Notes: a model not told the origin generated them from the letters alone. 64,000 bases of DNA from Halobacteriales archaeon QS_1_69_70 (GCA_003021005.1 PXRI01000012.1:36732-100731); one strand, 5' to 3'; shown: positions 35,648 to 44,745, counted from the stretch's first letter. Translations and numbers: made by a program.

Positions 35648-36409
35648 ATGGAGACCGTCAGCCACCACGGCCGGACCGTCGCCTACCGGGCGACCGACTT
35701 CGGTGACGGGCCGCGGGTCTGCTACGTCCACGGTGCCGGCGGGGCCCACGGCGTCTGGGTCCGCCAGTACGGCGACCGCGACGGGCCGCCGGCGGTCGCC
35801 GCCGACCTCGCCGGCCACGGCGACAGCGACGACGTCGAGGCGGATCCGGGCCGGGCGACGCTCGATGCCTACGCCGATGACGTGGTCGCCGTCTGCGAGG
35901 CGACCGAGGCGTCCGTGCTGTGCGGGAACTCGATGGGCGGCGCGGTGGTGCTGTGGACGGTGCTGGAGCGTGACCTCGACGTCGAGGCCCTGCTTCTGGT
36001 CGACTCCGGCCCCAGGATACCGGTCGACGACGGGCTGTTGGACGCCTTCGACCGGAACTTCGAGAGCGCCGTCGCCTCGATGCACGCCCCGGACACCCTG
36101 TTCTACGACCCCGACGAGGATCTCCTCGAGGTCTCGAAGCGGGCCTTCCTCGAGACGGGACCGACCGTCACCCGCCGGGACTTCCGGACGTGTGACGCCT
36201 TCGACGTCCGACACCGCCTCGAAGAGGTCGCGTGCCGGACGCTCGTGGTTGCCGGCGAACACGACCGGCTGGTCCCCCCGCGCTTCCAGCGGACGTTGGC
36301 CGAACGCCTCCCGGACGCCGAGTACGTCGAACTCGACGGCGCGGGCCACATGCCCATGCTCGAGCGGCCCGCGGCGTTCAACGACGCCGTCCGCGCGTTC
36401 TTACTCTAG
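35648..36409 (+). CDS. Alpha/beta hydrolase
   Basis: 253 residues with the alpha/beta hydrolase fold: oxyanion region VCYVHGAGGAHGVW, nucleophile elbow GNSMGG (Ser about 95), acid in VVAGEHDRLVPP (Asp about 205) and His in DGAGHMPMLERP. The substrate is not predictable. TTTATCG 23-29 nt upstream supports the ATG at 35648. Its 3-prime end overlaps that of the opposite GINS gene by 9 nt. Confidence 0.9.
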   Translation: METVSHHGRTVAYRATDFGDGPRVCYVHGAGGAHGVWVRQYGDRDGPPAVAADLAGHGDSDDVEADPGRATLDAYADDVVAVCEATEASVLCGNSMGGAVVLWTVLERDLDVEALLLVDSGPRIPVDDGLLDAFDRNFESAVASMHAPDTLFYDPDEDLLEVSKRAFLETGPTVTRRDFRTCDAFDVRHRLEEVACRTLVVAGEHDRLVPPRFQRTLAERLPDAEYVELDGAGHMPMLERPAAFNDAVRAFLL

Positions 36410-37342
36410 CCGCTCTGCGGCATCGTTGTCCAGGAGCACCTCGGCGTTCGGGGCCGGCAGCGTCACCACGTCCGCCGGCGAGAGGTCGTAGTCCCGGTCG
36501 TCGGCGCCCACGACCTCGCCGACGTCGGCGGTGATCCGGACCGTCTTCCGCGGGATCGCCGGGGCGTCGCCCCCGCCGGCGGCCGCCCCGTCGTCGCCGG
36601 CCCGCTCCGGTTCGGTCCCGTCGGCTGACTCCCGTTCGGGCCGGTTCGACTCGGATAGGGCCGATTCTGTTGGCTCCGCTCCGGGTCGCTCCTGTCCCGG
36701 CGGTTCCGTGTCGGACGGCTCCTGTCCCGGTGGTTTCGTGTCGGACGGCTCCTGGCCGGATGGTTCCGGCTCGGGTGGCTCCGGCGGCTCGGGGGCACTA
36801 CCCCCAGGGGCCGAGGGCTCCGAGGAGTCGGTGGACGATGCCGATCCGGCCGGGTCGTCCTCGTCCTTGAAGTCGGCGGCGCCGAGACCGTCGGCCGCCT
36901 CGGGCCCGTCCGCGTCGGTGTCCTCCGGCGTCGCGGTCGAGGGCTCCACGGCCGCGTCGGCCTCGAGAGGCCCCAGGACGCGCTCGCGGTTCCGCTCGAT
37001 GCGGTCGACCAGGTCCTCGAACAGGTCGGCCTCCTCGTCGGTGAGGCCCCCGTCGTCGACCGGCATGCCGGCCGCCGCGATCGAGGCCTGCTTCATGACC
37101 TTCCCGACGCGGCGCTCGTAGATGGCCTCGGCGGTCCGTCTGGCGGTCCGGATGTCGTCGGAGAGCCGCCGTACCTCCGGGGCGGAGAACGGATCCGTGG
37201 CCGCCTCGACGGCCTCGTCGCGCTCGGCGGTCAGCTCCCGGATGAACTCGCCGACCTCCCGGTAGAACGAGGCCCGCAGGTCCTGGAGGTCGCTCGAGTG
37301 GCGTTCGCGGGCCTGCACCGACTGGAGTTCCTCGAGGTTCAT
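36401..37342 (-). CDS. DNA replication complex GINS subunit (Gins51 type)
   Basis: 313 residues. The N-terminal helical A-domain (MNLEELQSVQARERHSSDLQ, FYREVGEFIRELTAERDEAV, RTAEAIYERRVGKVMKQASIA) is followed by a long low-complexity acidic linker (about 130-255, Ser/Pro/Glu repeats). A short C-terminal B-domain (VRITADVGEVVGADDRDYDLSPADVVTLPAPNAEVLL) completes the A-B order of archaeal Gins51. It joins MCM and the primase at the replication fork. It overlaps primase priS by 4 nt. The linker contains nearly repeated units (DTEPPGQE, DTKPPGQE), a place prone to length change. Confidence 0.9.
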   Translation of the reverse strand: MNLEELQSVQARERHSSDLQDLRASFYREVGEFIRELTAERDEAVEAATDPFSAPEVRRLSDDIRTARRTAEAIYERRVGKVMKQASIAAAGMPVDDGGLTDEEADLFEDLVDRIERNRERVLGPLEADAAVEPSTATPEDTDADGPEAADGLGAADFKDEDDPAGSASSTDSSEPSAPGGSAPEPPEPPEPEPSGQEPSDTKPPGQEPSDTEPPGQERPGAEPTESALSESNRPERESADGTEPERAGDDGAAAGGGDAPAIPRKTVRITADVGEVVGADDRDYDLSPADVVTLPAPNAEVLLDNDAAERLE

Positions 37343-38520
37343 TCCGGGCTCTTGGCGGCGTGGCCGCGGGCCATCGCGAAGACGCCCACGTACTCCGGCA
37401 CGGTGTGGACGCCCGGTTCGAGCCTAAAGGTTTCGCCGCCGAGCTCGACCACGGTGGCTTCCTCGACGGAGACGGCGATCCGGTTGCCGACGAACGTCTC
37501 CGGGACCGCATCCACCAGCGGATCGAACGACGGGACGTCCGCCCGGTCGATCCGGCGGACCGCGAGGCCGCTGCCGCCGTGGAGGCTTCCCGGCAACCGG
37601 ATGAGCCGGTTCACGTCCGTCGTCACGGGCTCGTCGATCGGCGCAGCCTCCGCCGCGAGGACCTCCTCGAAGAGGCGTCGGGCAACGGTGTAGACCGCCG
37701 AGTGCAGGTCGACGTTGCCGTCGGCCAGCGCCTCGCGGTTCTCCCGGGCGGCCCGCAGCGCGGCCGAGGCCTTCCCCTCGCCGATCCCCTCGTACGACTG
37801 GAGCCGCTCTACGGCCTGCTCGTCCGGCAGCTCGAGCAGCTCGTCGACGAACCCCTCGAGGCGGTCGCGAGTCCGGCCGGCCCACCCGCCGTCCGGCAGG
37901 GTCCGCTTGTCGGCGGGCGACGAGCGCCCGGCGCTGCCGGCGACGGTCTCGGTCCGGACGACGTCGTCGAACTCGAGGTCCTCGCCGAGGAGGTAGTCGG
38001 CGATCTCGCCGCGGGCGCTGCGGTCTAAGGCCTGGACGCCCTCGACGCGGACGTGGACGTGGTAGCCACGGCTGCCGGAGAAGACGACGGTCTGCTCGTC
38101 GAACCCGAGGTCGGCCTCCAGGAGGTCTAAAAGCCGCGTCAGTGCCTCCTTGCACTCGGCGAGCATCTCGCCGTACCCCGTCGTCTCGGGGTCGACGCCC
38201 GGCAGGTGGTCGCCGTCCAGGTCGAAGATCAGGTCCGAGCCGCGCCACCCCTTGGCGCCCATCCCGTCGGCACCGGGGTCGTCGTAGCGGCCCGCCGAGA
38301 AGTACACGTGGCGGGGGCGTTCCTCCGCGAGGAACCCCGAGAGGCTACCGCCGCCGATGAGGTCGATCATAGAGCGGTGCCGGACCATCGTCGTCCCGCC
38401 CCCGCTCCAGGTGATGTAGCCCCACTCGCGCTCGTTTCCGGCCGGGGGCGGGGCCACGACCGTCCGCCGGTAGTGGTCGCCGAACCGGCCCCGCAGGTAC
38501 TCGCGGGTGCGGCCGTCCAT
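37339..38520 (-). CDS. priS: DNA primase small subunit PriS
   Basis: 393 residues, the catalytic subunit of archaeal/eukaryotic-type primase that makes RNA primers. The metal-binding Asp pair lies in DLIFDLDGDH (about 100 and 102). FSGSRGYHVHV is the nucleotide-binding motif, and NRLIRLPGSLHGGSGL is the conserved C-terminal motif. A zinc-binding knuckle is not obvious, as in some haloarchaea. The gene stands upstream of gins51 with an ATGA overlap, a pairing seen in many archaea. The start at 38520 matches the family N-terminus (TREYLRGRFGDHYRR). Confidence 0.95.
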   Translation of the reverse strand: MDGRTREYLRGRFGDHYRRTVVAPPPAGNEREWGYITWSGGGTTMVRHRSMIDLIGGGSLSGFLAEERPRHVYFSAGRYDDPGADGMGAKGWRGSDLIFDLDGDHLPGVDPETTGYGEMLAECKEALTRLLDLLEADLGFDEQTVVFSGSRGYHVHVRVEGVQALDRSARGEIADYLLGEDLEFDDVVRTETVAGSAGRSSPADKRTLPDGGWAGRTRDRLEGFVDELLELPDEQAVERLQSYEGIGEGKASAALRAARENREALADGNVDLHSAVYTVARRLFEEVLAAEAAPIDEPVTTDVNRLIRLPGSLHGGSGLAVRRIDRADVPSFDPLVDAVPETFVGNRIAVSVEEATVVELGGETFRLEPGVHTVPEYVGVFAMARGHAAKSPE

Positions 38521-38587
38521 GGCGCCGGATTCGGAGGTGTGCCGCAAAAGCGTTGCTCTCCCGTCACCACGGCTGGTGTGCTCCCGA

Positions 38588-39076
38588 TCATCGACCCGGC
38601 ATGAAGCGGGACAGCGCCTCGGTGATGCCGCCGTCGCCGAGCCGCAGGTAGTGGGCGTCGCCGTCGTCCTCGTAGTAGTCGTCGACCCGGCGCTTGACCT
38701 CGAAGCCGAGGTGCTCGTAGAACGACAGCGCCCCGTCGTTGGTGGCACGGGCGTGACAGGTCACCGTGCCGTGGTCCTCGACGACGGCGGCGACGAGCCG
38801 CCGGCCGAAGCCCTCGCCGCGGTAGTCCGGGTTGACGGCCAAAAAGAGGATGTAGCCGTCCCGGCGGACGGCGGCGAACCCGACGATGGTATCCTCGTCG
38901 TATCCCGGGTCGGCCAGGAGATAGACCGTCGAGCGCCGGTAGGCATCGGTGAAGAAGCCGTGGCGCTGCTTGAGCACGTCCTCCTCGCGCCGGATGCGTT
39001 CCTTCAGCTCCCACGCCCTGCCGACGTACTCGTCGTCACCGGCGTCGATGAGACGCGTATCGACGGTGACGCTCAC
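38588..39076 (-). CDS. rimI: RimI-type N-acetyltransferase (GNAT)
   Basis: 162 residues from a GTG. GNAT signature: IVGFAAVRRDGYILFLAVNPDYRGEGFGRRLVAAV (the acetyl-CoA loop RGEGFG), then ATNDGALSFYEHLGFEVKRR. Probably acetylates N-terminal amino acids of proteins. The GTG at 39076 is chosen because GTTATG lies 26-31 nt upstream and no closer ATG exists. Confidence 0.85.
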   Translation of the reverse strand: MSVTVDTRLIDAGDDEYVGRAWELKERIRREEDVLKQRHGFFTDAYRRSTVYLLADPGYDEDTIVGFAAVRRDGYILFLAVNPDYRGEGFGRRLVAAVVEDHGTVTCHARATNDGALSFYEHLGFEVKRRVDDYYEDDGDAHYLRLGDGGITEALSRFMPGR

Positions 39077-39101
39077 TGCCGGCCAGTACGGTGGCGTCGA
39101 A

Positions 39102-39107
39102 CATAAC
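39102..39107 (-). promoter_or_regulatory. TATA-like box of the rimI gene
   Basis: GTTATG on the minus strand, about 26-31 nt above the GTG start at 39076; supports that non-ATG start. Confidence 0.4.
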
Positions 39108-39161
39108 TCCACCGCCACCCGGCCAGAAACGCTTTGACGCGCCGCTGATACCGGTAAACTG

Positions 39162-39980
39162 ATGCCTTCGGCACCCGTGGATCTGGAAGCCGCCGAGGAA
39201 CTGGTCGAGGAGCGAACGAGCGTCCGTGAGACGGTCCAGCGGTCCTTCCTGGAGGGACTGGCCGTGTTGCTCCCGCTGTTGGTGACCCTGCTCGTCATCT
39301 CGGTCGCGCTGGGGTTCGTCTACCAGCAGCTCACCCCCGTCGTCATCACGGTCACGTCCGGCACCGAACTCGAGAGCAAACTCCTGGTCGCGACGCTCAT
39401 CGTCACCACGTTCCTCGTGACGGTCGTGGTCGTCGGGTTCGTCTCGAAGTACGGCTCGAACCGGGCCCGGATCTCCACCCAGTTCCACCGGTTCATGGAG
39501 GCGATCCCGGCGGTCGGCCGGGTCTACACCAGCTTCAATCAGATGAGCAGCCTGTTGCTCGACTCGGACACGGACAGCTTCCAGGACGTGAAGCTGGTGG
39601 AGTACCCGACCCAGGACTCCTATGCGGTGGCGTTCAAGACCGCGGAGACCCCCGACGTCATCGCCGCCGATACCGGGACCGAGGACATGATGACGCTGTT
39701 CATGCCGATGGCGCCGAACCCGGTGATGGGTGGGTTCGTCATCCACGTCGACCGCTCGCGCGTGGTCGACGTCGACCTGACCGTCGAGGAGGGCGTCCGC
39801 TCGATCGTGACGAGCGGCGTGGCCGTCGGGTCGGCCAACGAGTCCGTAGAGGGGCTCACCGAGGCACAGATGCGACAGCTCGGGACCACCGAGGACCTCT
39901 CGACGCACGCCCCCGTCGAAACCCGGCCCGACCGGCCGGCCGGCGACGCCGCGTCCGGGCCGGACGGCGATGGGGGGTGA
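39162..39980 (+). CDS. DUF502 family membrane protein
   Basis: 272 residues. Two N-terminal membrane helices (LEGLAVLLPLLVTLLVISVALGF and LLVATLIVTTFLVTVVVVGFV) precede a soluble part with IPAVGRVYTSFNQM, VKLVEYPTQDSYAVAF and FMPMAPNPVMGGFVIHV, all typical of DUF502. The function of the family is not known. The C-terminus is disordered and acidic. It overlaps archease by 11 nt, so the two are probably one operon. Confidence 0.9.
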   Translation: MPSAPVDLEAAEELVEERTSVRETVQRSFLEGLAVLLPLLVTLLVISVALGFVYQQLTPVVITVTSGTELESKLLVATLIVTTFLVTVVVVGFVSKYGSNRARISTQFHRFMEAIPAVGRVYTSFNQMSSLLLDSDTDSFQDVKLVEYPTQDSYAVAFKTAETPDVIAADTGTEDMMTLFMPMAPNPVMGGFVIHVDRSRVVDVDLTVEEGVRSIVTSGVAVGSANESVEGLTEAQMRQLGTTEDLSTHAPVETRPDRPAGDAASGPDGDGG

Positions 39981-40386
39981 GTTCGACCTGCGAGGCCACA
40001 CCGCCGACGTCGCCGTCGAGGCGACGGCGGACAGCCTCGCGGCAGTCTTCGAGGCGACCGCCGGCGGACTGACCGCCGCCCACACCGACGACGTGCCGGC
40101 GGCCGCCTGCGGCCGGTTCCACGTCCGTGTCGCCGCCGACTCCCGGACGTCGCTACTCTTCGACTACCTCGACGAACTGATCTACCGGCGGGACGCCCGG
40201 GAGGTGCTGCCCACGGACCACGCCGTGGACGTCCACTGGAACGGCGAGTGGGTCGCCGAGGCCTCGGCGCGCGGGGTGCCGTTCGACGCCGTCGACGCCA
40301 GAGAGATCAAGGCCGTCACCTACTCGGAGATGTGCCTCGAGCGGACCCCCGACGGCTGGCGAGCCTACGTCGTCTTCGACGTGTAG
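39970..40386 (+). CDS. Archease
   Basis: 138 residues of the archease family. The opening is FDLRGHTADVAVEA with its metal-binding Asp, then SRTSLLFDYLDELIYRRDA and EIKAVTYSEMCLE with the conserved metal-site residues at the end. Archease helps RNA ligase RtcB through repeated turnover in tRNA splicing and RNA repair; rtcB is not in this window. Translation is probably coupled to the DUF502 gene through the overlap. Confidence 0.92.
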   Translation: MGGEFDLRGHTADVAVEATADSLAAVFEATAGGLTAAHTDDVPAAACGRFHVRVAADSRTSLLFDYLDELIYRRDAREVLPTDHAVDVHWNGEWVAEASARGVPFDAVDAREIKAVTYSEMCLERTPDGWRAYVVFDV

Positions 40387-40457
40387 ACCGAGCGCTGCCC
40401 CCGATAGCTGGTGAGCCTACAGTGGCATCGATGTGTAGACCCCGTCGCGGCGGCCGA

Positions 40458-40652
40458 TCACCCGAAGGAGCCGAGGAGGTCGACGCCGACGCCGAGGAAC
40501 TCGACGGTCTTGAACCCCAGGTAGATGCCGACGATGCCGAGCAGCCCCGCGAGTTCCGGCGGAGCCGGGATGGGGACGCCGACGAACGCGAACGCGGCGC
40601 CGGCGAGAAAGCCCGTCAGCAGTGCCAAAAGCGCGACGACCGGTGGGCTCAT
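40458..40652 (-). CDS. XapX domain small membrane protein
   Basis: 64 residues, two membrane helices. ALLTGFLAGAAFAFVGVPIPAPPELAGLLG matches the XapX pattern (helix, GVPIPAPP turn, second helix IVGIYLGFKTVEFL). Function unknown. GATAAACC about 25-31 nt upstream marks the leaderless start at 40652; further upstream is repeat block 2. Confidence 0.82.
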   Translation of the reverse strand: MSPPVVALLALLTGFLAGAAFAFVGVPIPAPPELAGLLGIVGIYLGFKTVEFLGVGVDLLGSFG

Positions 40653-40676
40653 GTGGGCCACGGCGGCCGGTGTCGG

Positions 40677-40683
40677 TTTATCG
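40677..40683 (-). promoter_or_regulatory. TATA-like box of the XapX gene
   Basis: CGATAAA on the minus strand, 25-31 nt above the ATG at 40652. Confidence 0.5.
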
Positions 40684-40714
40684 ATTGTGGTCCGGGCGGC
40701 GGGTGAGCGAATCG

Positions 40715-41118
40715 AACCCGCCGCCGGACGAGCGAGCGGGAGGCGCGAGGCGCGACCAACGGGAGCGCCTCGGATGGAGCGAGCGGTGAGTGAAACGAGC
40801 CGCGAGCATGGAGCGGAGCGACCGACGACACGCGAGCCGCGAGGCCGACCGGAGGGAGGCCTCGGAATGAGCGAGCGGGAGGGGCGAGGCGCGACCACCG
40901 GGAGCGCCTCGGACAGGCGAGCGGCGTGAGCCGCGAGCAGTGACCAGCGGGAGCGATGACACGCGAGCAGCGCGGCCGACCGGAGGGAGGCCGCGGACTG
41001 AGCGAGCGGTGAGCGAAGCGAGCCGCGAGCAGCGACCAGCGGGAGCGACGACACGCGAGCGGCGAGGCCGAACGAAGTGAGGCCTCGGGACGGGCGAGCG
41101 GCGAAGCCGCGAGCCACG
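40715..41118. repeat. Hairpin-module repeat block 2
   Basis: About 400 nt of the same mosaic as block 1 in the same orientation. It has GAGCGAGCGGGAGGCGCGAG units, GAGGCCGACCGGAGGGAGG followed by CCTC, AGCGGGAGCGACGACACGC and GCGGCGAAGCCGCGAGCC. It lies between the XapX promoter and the end of the acyl-CoA synthetase gene. Frames through it give only Arg/Ser/Ala-rich low-complexity peptides. Confidence 0.85.
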
Positions 41119-41158
41119 GGCGGCCGTGTGGGCGGGTGGTCGACGTGACCGACGCCCG

Positions 41159-43108
41159 CTACCCGCCCTCGCCGTAGATGTCCCTGATCTCCGCGGCGAA
41201 CCGTTCTTCGACCTTCCGGCGCTTGATCTTCATTGACGGCGTCATGAGGTCGTTGTCGGGCGTCCACTCCTCGGGCACGAGGCGGAACTCCGTAACCTGC
41301 TCGGACTTCGGCAACGTTTCGTTGACCGCCTCAACGTCGGCCCGGATGAACTCGACGACGCTGGAGTCCCGACATACGGCCGCCCGGTCGTCGGGGAGGT
41401 CGATGCCCTCCGCGCGTGCCCACGCCCGAACGGCCTCGAAGTCGGGGACGAACAGCGCGGCGATGAACTTCCGGTCGTCGCCGACGACCATCGCCTGGTG
41501 GATGCGCTCCGAGAGGGCGAACTCGTCTTCGATCGGCTGGGGGGCGATGTTCTTCCCGGTGTCCAGGACGATCAGCTGCTTGAGGCGGTCGTGGTACACC
41601 AGGTAGCCGTCGTCGGTCCGCTCGATGATGTCCCCGCTCCGGAACCAGCCGTCGTCGGTGAACGCCTCCTCGGTGGCGCCGGGGCGGTTCCAGTAGCCGG
41701 GCGAGACGTTCGGCCCGTCGACGAGTAGCTCGCCGAGTTCGCCGTCGGCCGCCGCCTGCCGCTCGTCGTCGACGACGGTCCCGTCGAGCGTGACGTCGAC
41801 GTTCACGAGCGGCGGGCCGAGCGTCCCGGGCCGGGAGTCCTCCGGCGGGTTCACCGACACGACGGGCGAGGTCTCGGTGAGGCCGTAGCCCTCGTAGATG
41901 GGCAGGCCCATCCCGTCGAAGAGCTGCGAGAGCCGCCTCGAGAGGCTGCCGCCGCCGCTGATGAACGCCTCGACGTTGCCGCCCATCTGCTCGCGGACCG
42001 TCGAGAACACGAGCCGGTCGTAGAGGGCGTGCCGCAGCCGGAGCACCGCGCCGGGACTGTCGGCGGTCGCGTACTCCCGGGCGACCGCGACGGCGCGGGA
42101 GAAGACGGCCTCGGGCGCCTCGGACCGCATGTCGTCGTAGATGCGCTCGTAGACGCGCGGCACCGAGGAGGCGCCTGTCGGCTGGACGACCTTGATGTCC
42201 TCGGCAACGGTGTCCGGCGACTCCGCGTAGGCGACCGTCGAGCCGGCGGCGAACATCAGGAAGTGGCCGGCGACGCGCTCGAAGACGTGCGCGAGCGGCA
42301 AAAACGACAGCGTCCGGTCGGTCTCGTCGAACACCGGCATGACCGGCGGCTTGTCGGGCCGGGGCCCGACCCGCTTCCGGATGCCGTTGACGTTCGTCCG
42401 GACGTTCCGGTGGGTCAGCCGGACGCCTTTCGGTTTGCCGGTCGTGCCGGAGGTGTAGACGAGCGACGCCAGGTCCTCGAGGTCCCGTTCGGCCAGCCAC
42501 GTCTCGTAGGCCTCCACGTCGAACGCCGCCCGGCCCCGCTCGTAGAGTTCGCCGAGCGTCAGGACGTCGTCGCGGTGCCCGTGGCCCTCGTAGTCGTCCA
42601 TCACCACGACGAACTCCAGGTCCAGGTCGTCTTCGACCTCGAGGACGGTCTCGAGGAGCGACTCGTTCTCGACGACCACGCCCGCCGCGTCGGGGTCCTC
42701 GAGGAGGAACCGGGCCCGGTCGGGCGAGGACTCGGTGTAGACGGTCGTCACGACGGCGCCCGCGGCCAGAAGGCCCAGGTCGGCCTGCGCCCACTCCATT
42801 CGGGTGTCGGCGTAGATGCCGACGCGGGTGCCGGCCGCGACGCCGAGGTCCCGGAAGCCGGCGGCGAGGTTGTGGACGACGTCCTGCAGCTCGGCGTAGG
42901 TCAACGCCGCGTACTTGCCGGGCGGCGCCGCCGAGACCACGTCGGGCGAAAGCGAGCGATCGTATATTCCGCCCTTGTACCACTGGGCGTCCCGGCCGGC
43001 GTGTCTGGAGGCGCTGGCCTCGAACATCCGCGACAGCGTGTTCTCCCCGACGACCTCGTCATCGTAGGCCGCCTCCGCCTCCAGCCAGGCTGGCGTTCGC
43101 GTGGACAT
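41159..43108 (-). CDS. Long-chain acyl-CoA synthetase (AMP-forming)
   Basis: 649 residues, the longer FAA/FadD15-like class. The N-terminus TPAWLEAEAAYDDEVVGENTL leads to LVYTSGTTGKPKGVRLTHRN (phosphate loop), EGYGLTETSPVVSVN (adenine pocket) and WFRSGDIIERTDDGYLVYHD, with the catalytic C-terminal motif around LKQLIVLDTGKNIAPQPIE. It activates long-chain acids with ATP and CoA, probably at the membrane face. CTTTAATG about 35 nt upstream is the likely promoter. Only distantly like the 544-residue ligase at 12.1 kb. Confidence 0.92.
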   Translation of the reverse strand: MSTRTPAWLEAEAAYDDEVVGENTLSRMFEASASRHAGRDAQWYKGGIYDRSLSPDVVSAAPPGKYAALTYAELQDVVHNLAAGFRDLGVAAGTRVGIYADTRMEWAQADLGLLAAGAVVTTVYTESSPDRARFLLEDPDAAGVVVENESLLETVLEVEDDLDLEFVVVMDDYEGHGHRDDVLTLGELYERGRAAFDVEAYETWLAERDLEDLASLVYTSGTTGKPKGVRLTHRNVRTNVNGIRKRVGPRPDKPPVMPVFDETDRTLSFLPLAHVFERVAGHFLMFAAGSTVAYAESPDTVAEDIKVVQPTGASSVPRVYERIYDDMRSEAPEAVFSRAVAVAREYATADSPGAVLRLRHALYDRLVFSTVREQMGGNVEAFISGGGSLSRRLSQLFDGMGLPIYEGYGLTETSPVVSVNPPEDSRPGTLGPPLVNVDVTLDGTVVDDERQAAADGELGELLVDGPNVSPGYWNRPGATEEAFTDDGWFRSGDIIERTDDGYLVYHDRLKQLIVLDTGKNIAPQPIEDEFALSERIHQAMVVGDDRKFIAALFVPDFEAVRAWARAEGIDLPDDRAAVCRDSSVVEFIRADVEAVNETLPKSEQVTEFRLVPEEWTPDNDLMTPSMKIKRRKVEERFAAEIRDIYGEGG

Positions 43109-43288
43109 GGATACCTACGACGCCCGTGACGAGCCTCCCACATTAAAGGCCAGGCTCCGTCCCCGCCGCACCGCCGTCCGACCCGGCGTCGCTCGAGAAC
43201 GACGCGGGAGAGTCAGGCTCGACCGCTCCGGTGGGTGCGCGGCGGCTCGAAAGGAAACCCCCTTGGTCGTGGCCGCGAACATCAATCC

Positions 43289-43888
43289 ATGCTGCCCGCC
43301 ATCCCGGACGTCGCCCCCGGCGGCTGGCGCCTCGCGGCCGTCCCGTTCGCCGTCGCCGTTCCGACAGTCCTCCTGGCGCCGCCCATCGCGGGGGCCTGCG
43401 TCCTGGCCGGCATCGCGATCGTGTGGTTCCACCGGGATCCCGCCCGGTCGCCACCGCCGTCTGGCTACGTCGCGCCCGCCGACGGCCGCGTGACCCAGGT
43501 CCAAAGCGAGGGCAACCGCGTCCGCGTCGCAACGGTCATGAGCATCAGGAACGTCCACGTCAACCGTGCCCCGGCGCCGGGCACGGTCCGCTCGGTGACA
43601 CACACGCCCGGAGGCCACCGCCCGGCATTCACCAAGGTGTCGGAACGCAACGAGCGCGTCACGCTCGACTGTCACGACTACGAGGTGACGCTCATCGCCG
43701 GGGCGTTCGCCCGCCGCATCCACCCCTCGGTCGAGCCCGGAGCGGACGTAGAGCGTGGCGAGCGGATCGGCCACATCTCCTTCGGCTCCCGTGCGGACGT
43801 GCTGCTGCCGCCCGAGTTCGACGAGCTGGACGTCCGGGTGAGCGAGGGCCAGCGCGTCCGGGCCGGCGAGACAGTGATCGTGGCCTGA
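43289..43888 (+). CDS. Archaetidylserine decarboxylase (protein-sorting PssD type)
   Basis: 199 residues of the phosphatidylserine decarboxylase family. N-terminal hydrophobic segments (LAAVPFAVAVPTVLLAPPIAG) anchor it. YVAPADGRV and MSIRNVHVNRAP are family motifs with the conserved His. The self-cleavage motif reads FGSR (about 165-168), in place of LGST, where cleavage before Ser would create the pyruvoyl group. In haloarchaea such enzymes make archaetidylethanolamine used for ArtA-dependent lipid anchoring of surface proteins. The ATG at 43289 is preferred over an upstream GTG (43235). Confidence 0.88.
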   Translation: MLPAIPDVAPGGWRLAAVPFAVAVPTVLLAPPIAGACVLAGIAIVWFHRDPARSPPPSGYVAPADGRVTQVQSEGNRVRVATVMSIRNVHVNRAPAPGTVRSVTHTPGGHRPAFTKVSERNERVTLDCHDYEVTLIAGAFARRIHPSVEPGADVERGERIGHISFGSRADVLLPPEFDELDVRVSEGQRVRAGETVIVA

Positions 43889-43912
43889 TAGTGCAGGCCG
43901 TAGATCCCTCCG

Positions 43913-44299
43913 TCATTCGTCAGTGTCCGGTTCCAAGGGGAGACGCTCGGCAGCAACATCCCCGTAGGCCTGGTCAGACGAGATTATGGAGAGACCGTGT
44001 GTCTCGGCGGTGGCTGCGTGGAAGGAGGCGAACGGCGTCATGCCTTCCTCGAAGTAGGCGACGGCCTTCAGAACGACCTGCTTTCCTTCCGTGTTGCTGA
44101 CGGGGACGATGTCGAGGAGATTAGCGAATAGGCGGACGTAGTCGAACTGCTGGCGCTCCAAGACGATGAGCAGCTCTAGGTACGCGAACGGTGAGGTGAC
44201 GACCTCACGTTCATCGAGGACTGCTTCCGCGCGCTCCTGAAGCCAGTCATCTCCCTTCGCGATGGCGAGGAGGAAGTCAGTCTCGACGAACACCGTCAT
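43913..44299 (-). CDS. vapC: PIN-domain toxin (VapC-like)
   Basis: 128 residues with the PIN nuclease layout: first acidic cluster in VFVETDFLLA, a Glu in SPFAYLELL, and the later acidic residues in SFHAATAETHG and ISSDQAYGD. Such toxins cut RNA, often tRNA. It begins with ATGA overlapping the stop of an AbrB-like gene, the normal antitoxin-first order of vapBC. A tRNA-Glu gene lies 450 nt away. GC is slightly lower than around it, as usual for mobile toxin-antitoxin loci. Confidence 0.88.
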   Translation of the reverse strand: MTVFVETDFLLAIAKGDDWLQERAEAVLDEREVVTSPFAYLELLIVLERQQFDYVRLFANLLDIVPVSNTEGKQVVLKAVAYFEEGMTPFASFHAATAETHGLSIISSDQAYGDVAAERLPLEPDTDE

Positions 44300-44571
44300 T
44301 CAGCAGTGTCTCCCGCATCCCGCTTTGCCCGCTCGATGTCGTCTTCGACTTCCTGTTTCGCCCGATCCAGCGCTTCCTCCCGCAGTTCTTCGCTCGACGT
44401 CCCTTCGAGTGCGTCGCCGATCTCCTCCCGGACGGCCTGGAGCGGTGCTTCGTCGATCGGTATGAGTTCGATGCGGTCCTCGTATGTAACGACGTGGAAC
44501 CTCTCACCGTACTTCTGTCTCAGTTCGGAGGAGAGGTACAGTCGTCCGTGTGAATCAGTTTCCACCGACAT
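44296..44571 (-). CDS. vapB: AbrB-family antitoxin (VapB-like)
   Basis: 91 residues. The N-terminal half is a SpoVT/AbrB swapped-hairpin DNA-binding domain: MSVETDSHGRLYLSSELRQ, then RFHVVTYEDRIELIPI. The C-terminal half is a charged helix that would cover the toxin. Start ATG 44571; AACATATC (44595-44601 on the plus strand) is the promoter box about 25 nt upstream. It overlaps vapC by 4 nt and presumably represses the pair. Confidence 0.87.
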   Translation of the reverse strand: MSVETDSHGRLYLSSELRQKYGERFHVVTYEDRIELIPIDEAPLQAVREEIGDALEGTSSEELREEALDRAKQEVEDDIERAKRDAGDTAE

Positions 44572-44745
44572 AGTCGTCCGTTTGTATGGCAATTAGATAT
44601 GTTTTCCCAAAAATCTGTTGTATATCCCATAGAATGCGAGATAGACAGTCGGCCGCGTGGCTAACAGTTGGACGTGCGCGCCTGCGATAGATTTGGTTTG
44701 ACCCCGTGAACCCTACCGGTCGAATAGTATAGGATGTGGTAAGTT
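44572..44745. other. AT-richer gap between vapBC and tRNA-Glu
   Basis: About 170 nt with clearly lower GC than the surroundings (for example around TTGTATATCCC). It carries the vapB promoter at its left edge and no other gene I can see. It is a plausible insertion scar downstream of the tRNA 3-prime end. Confidence 0.4.

Noticed and set aside
37339..37342. Frameshift between priS and gins51
   Set aside because: It is a normal ATGA overlap of two complete genes.
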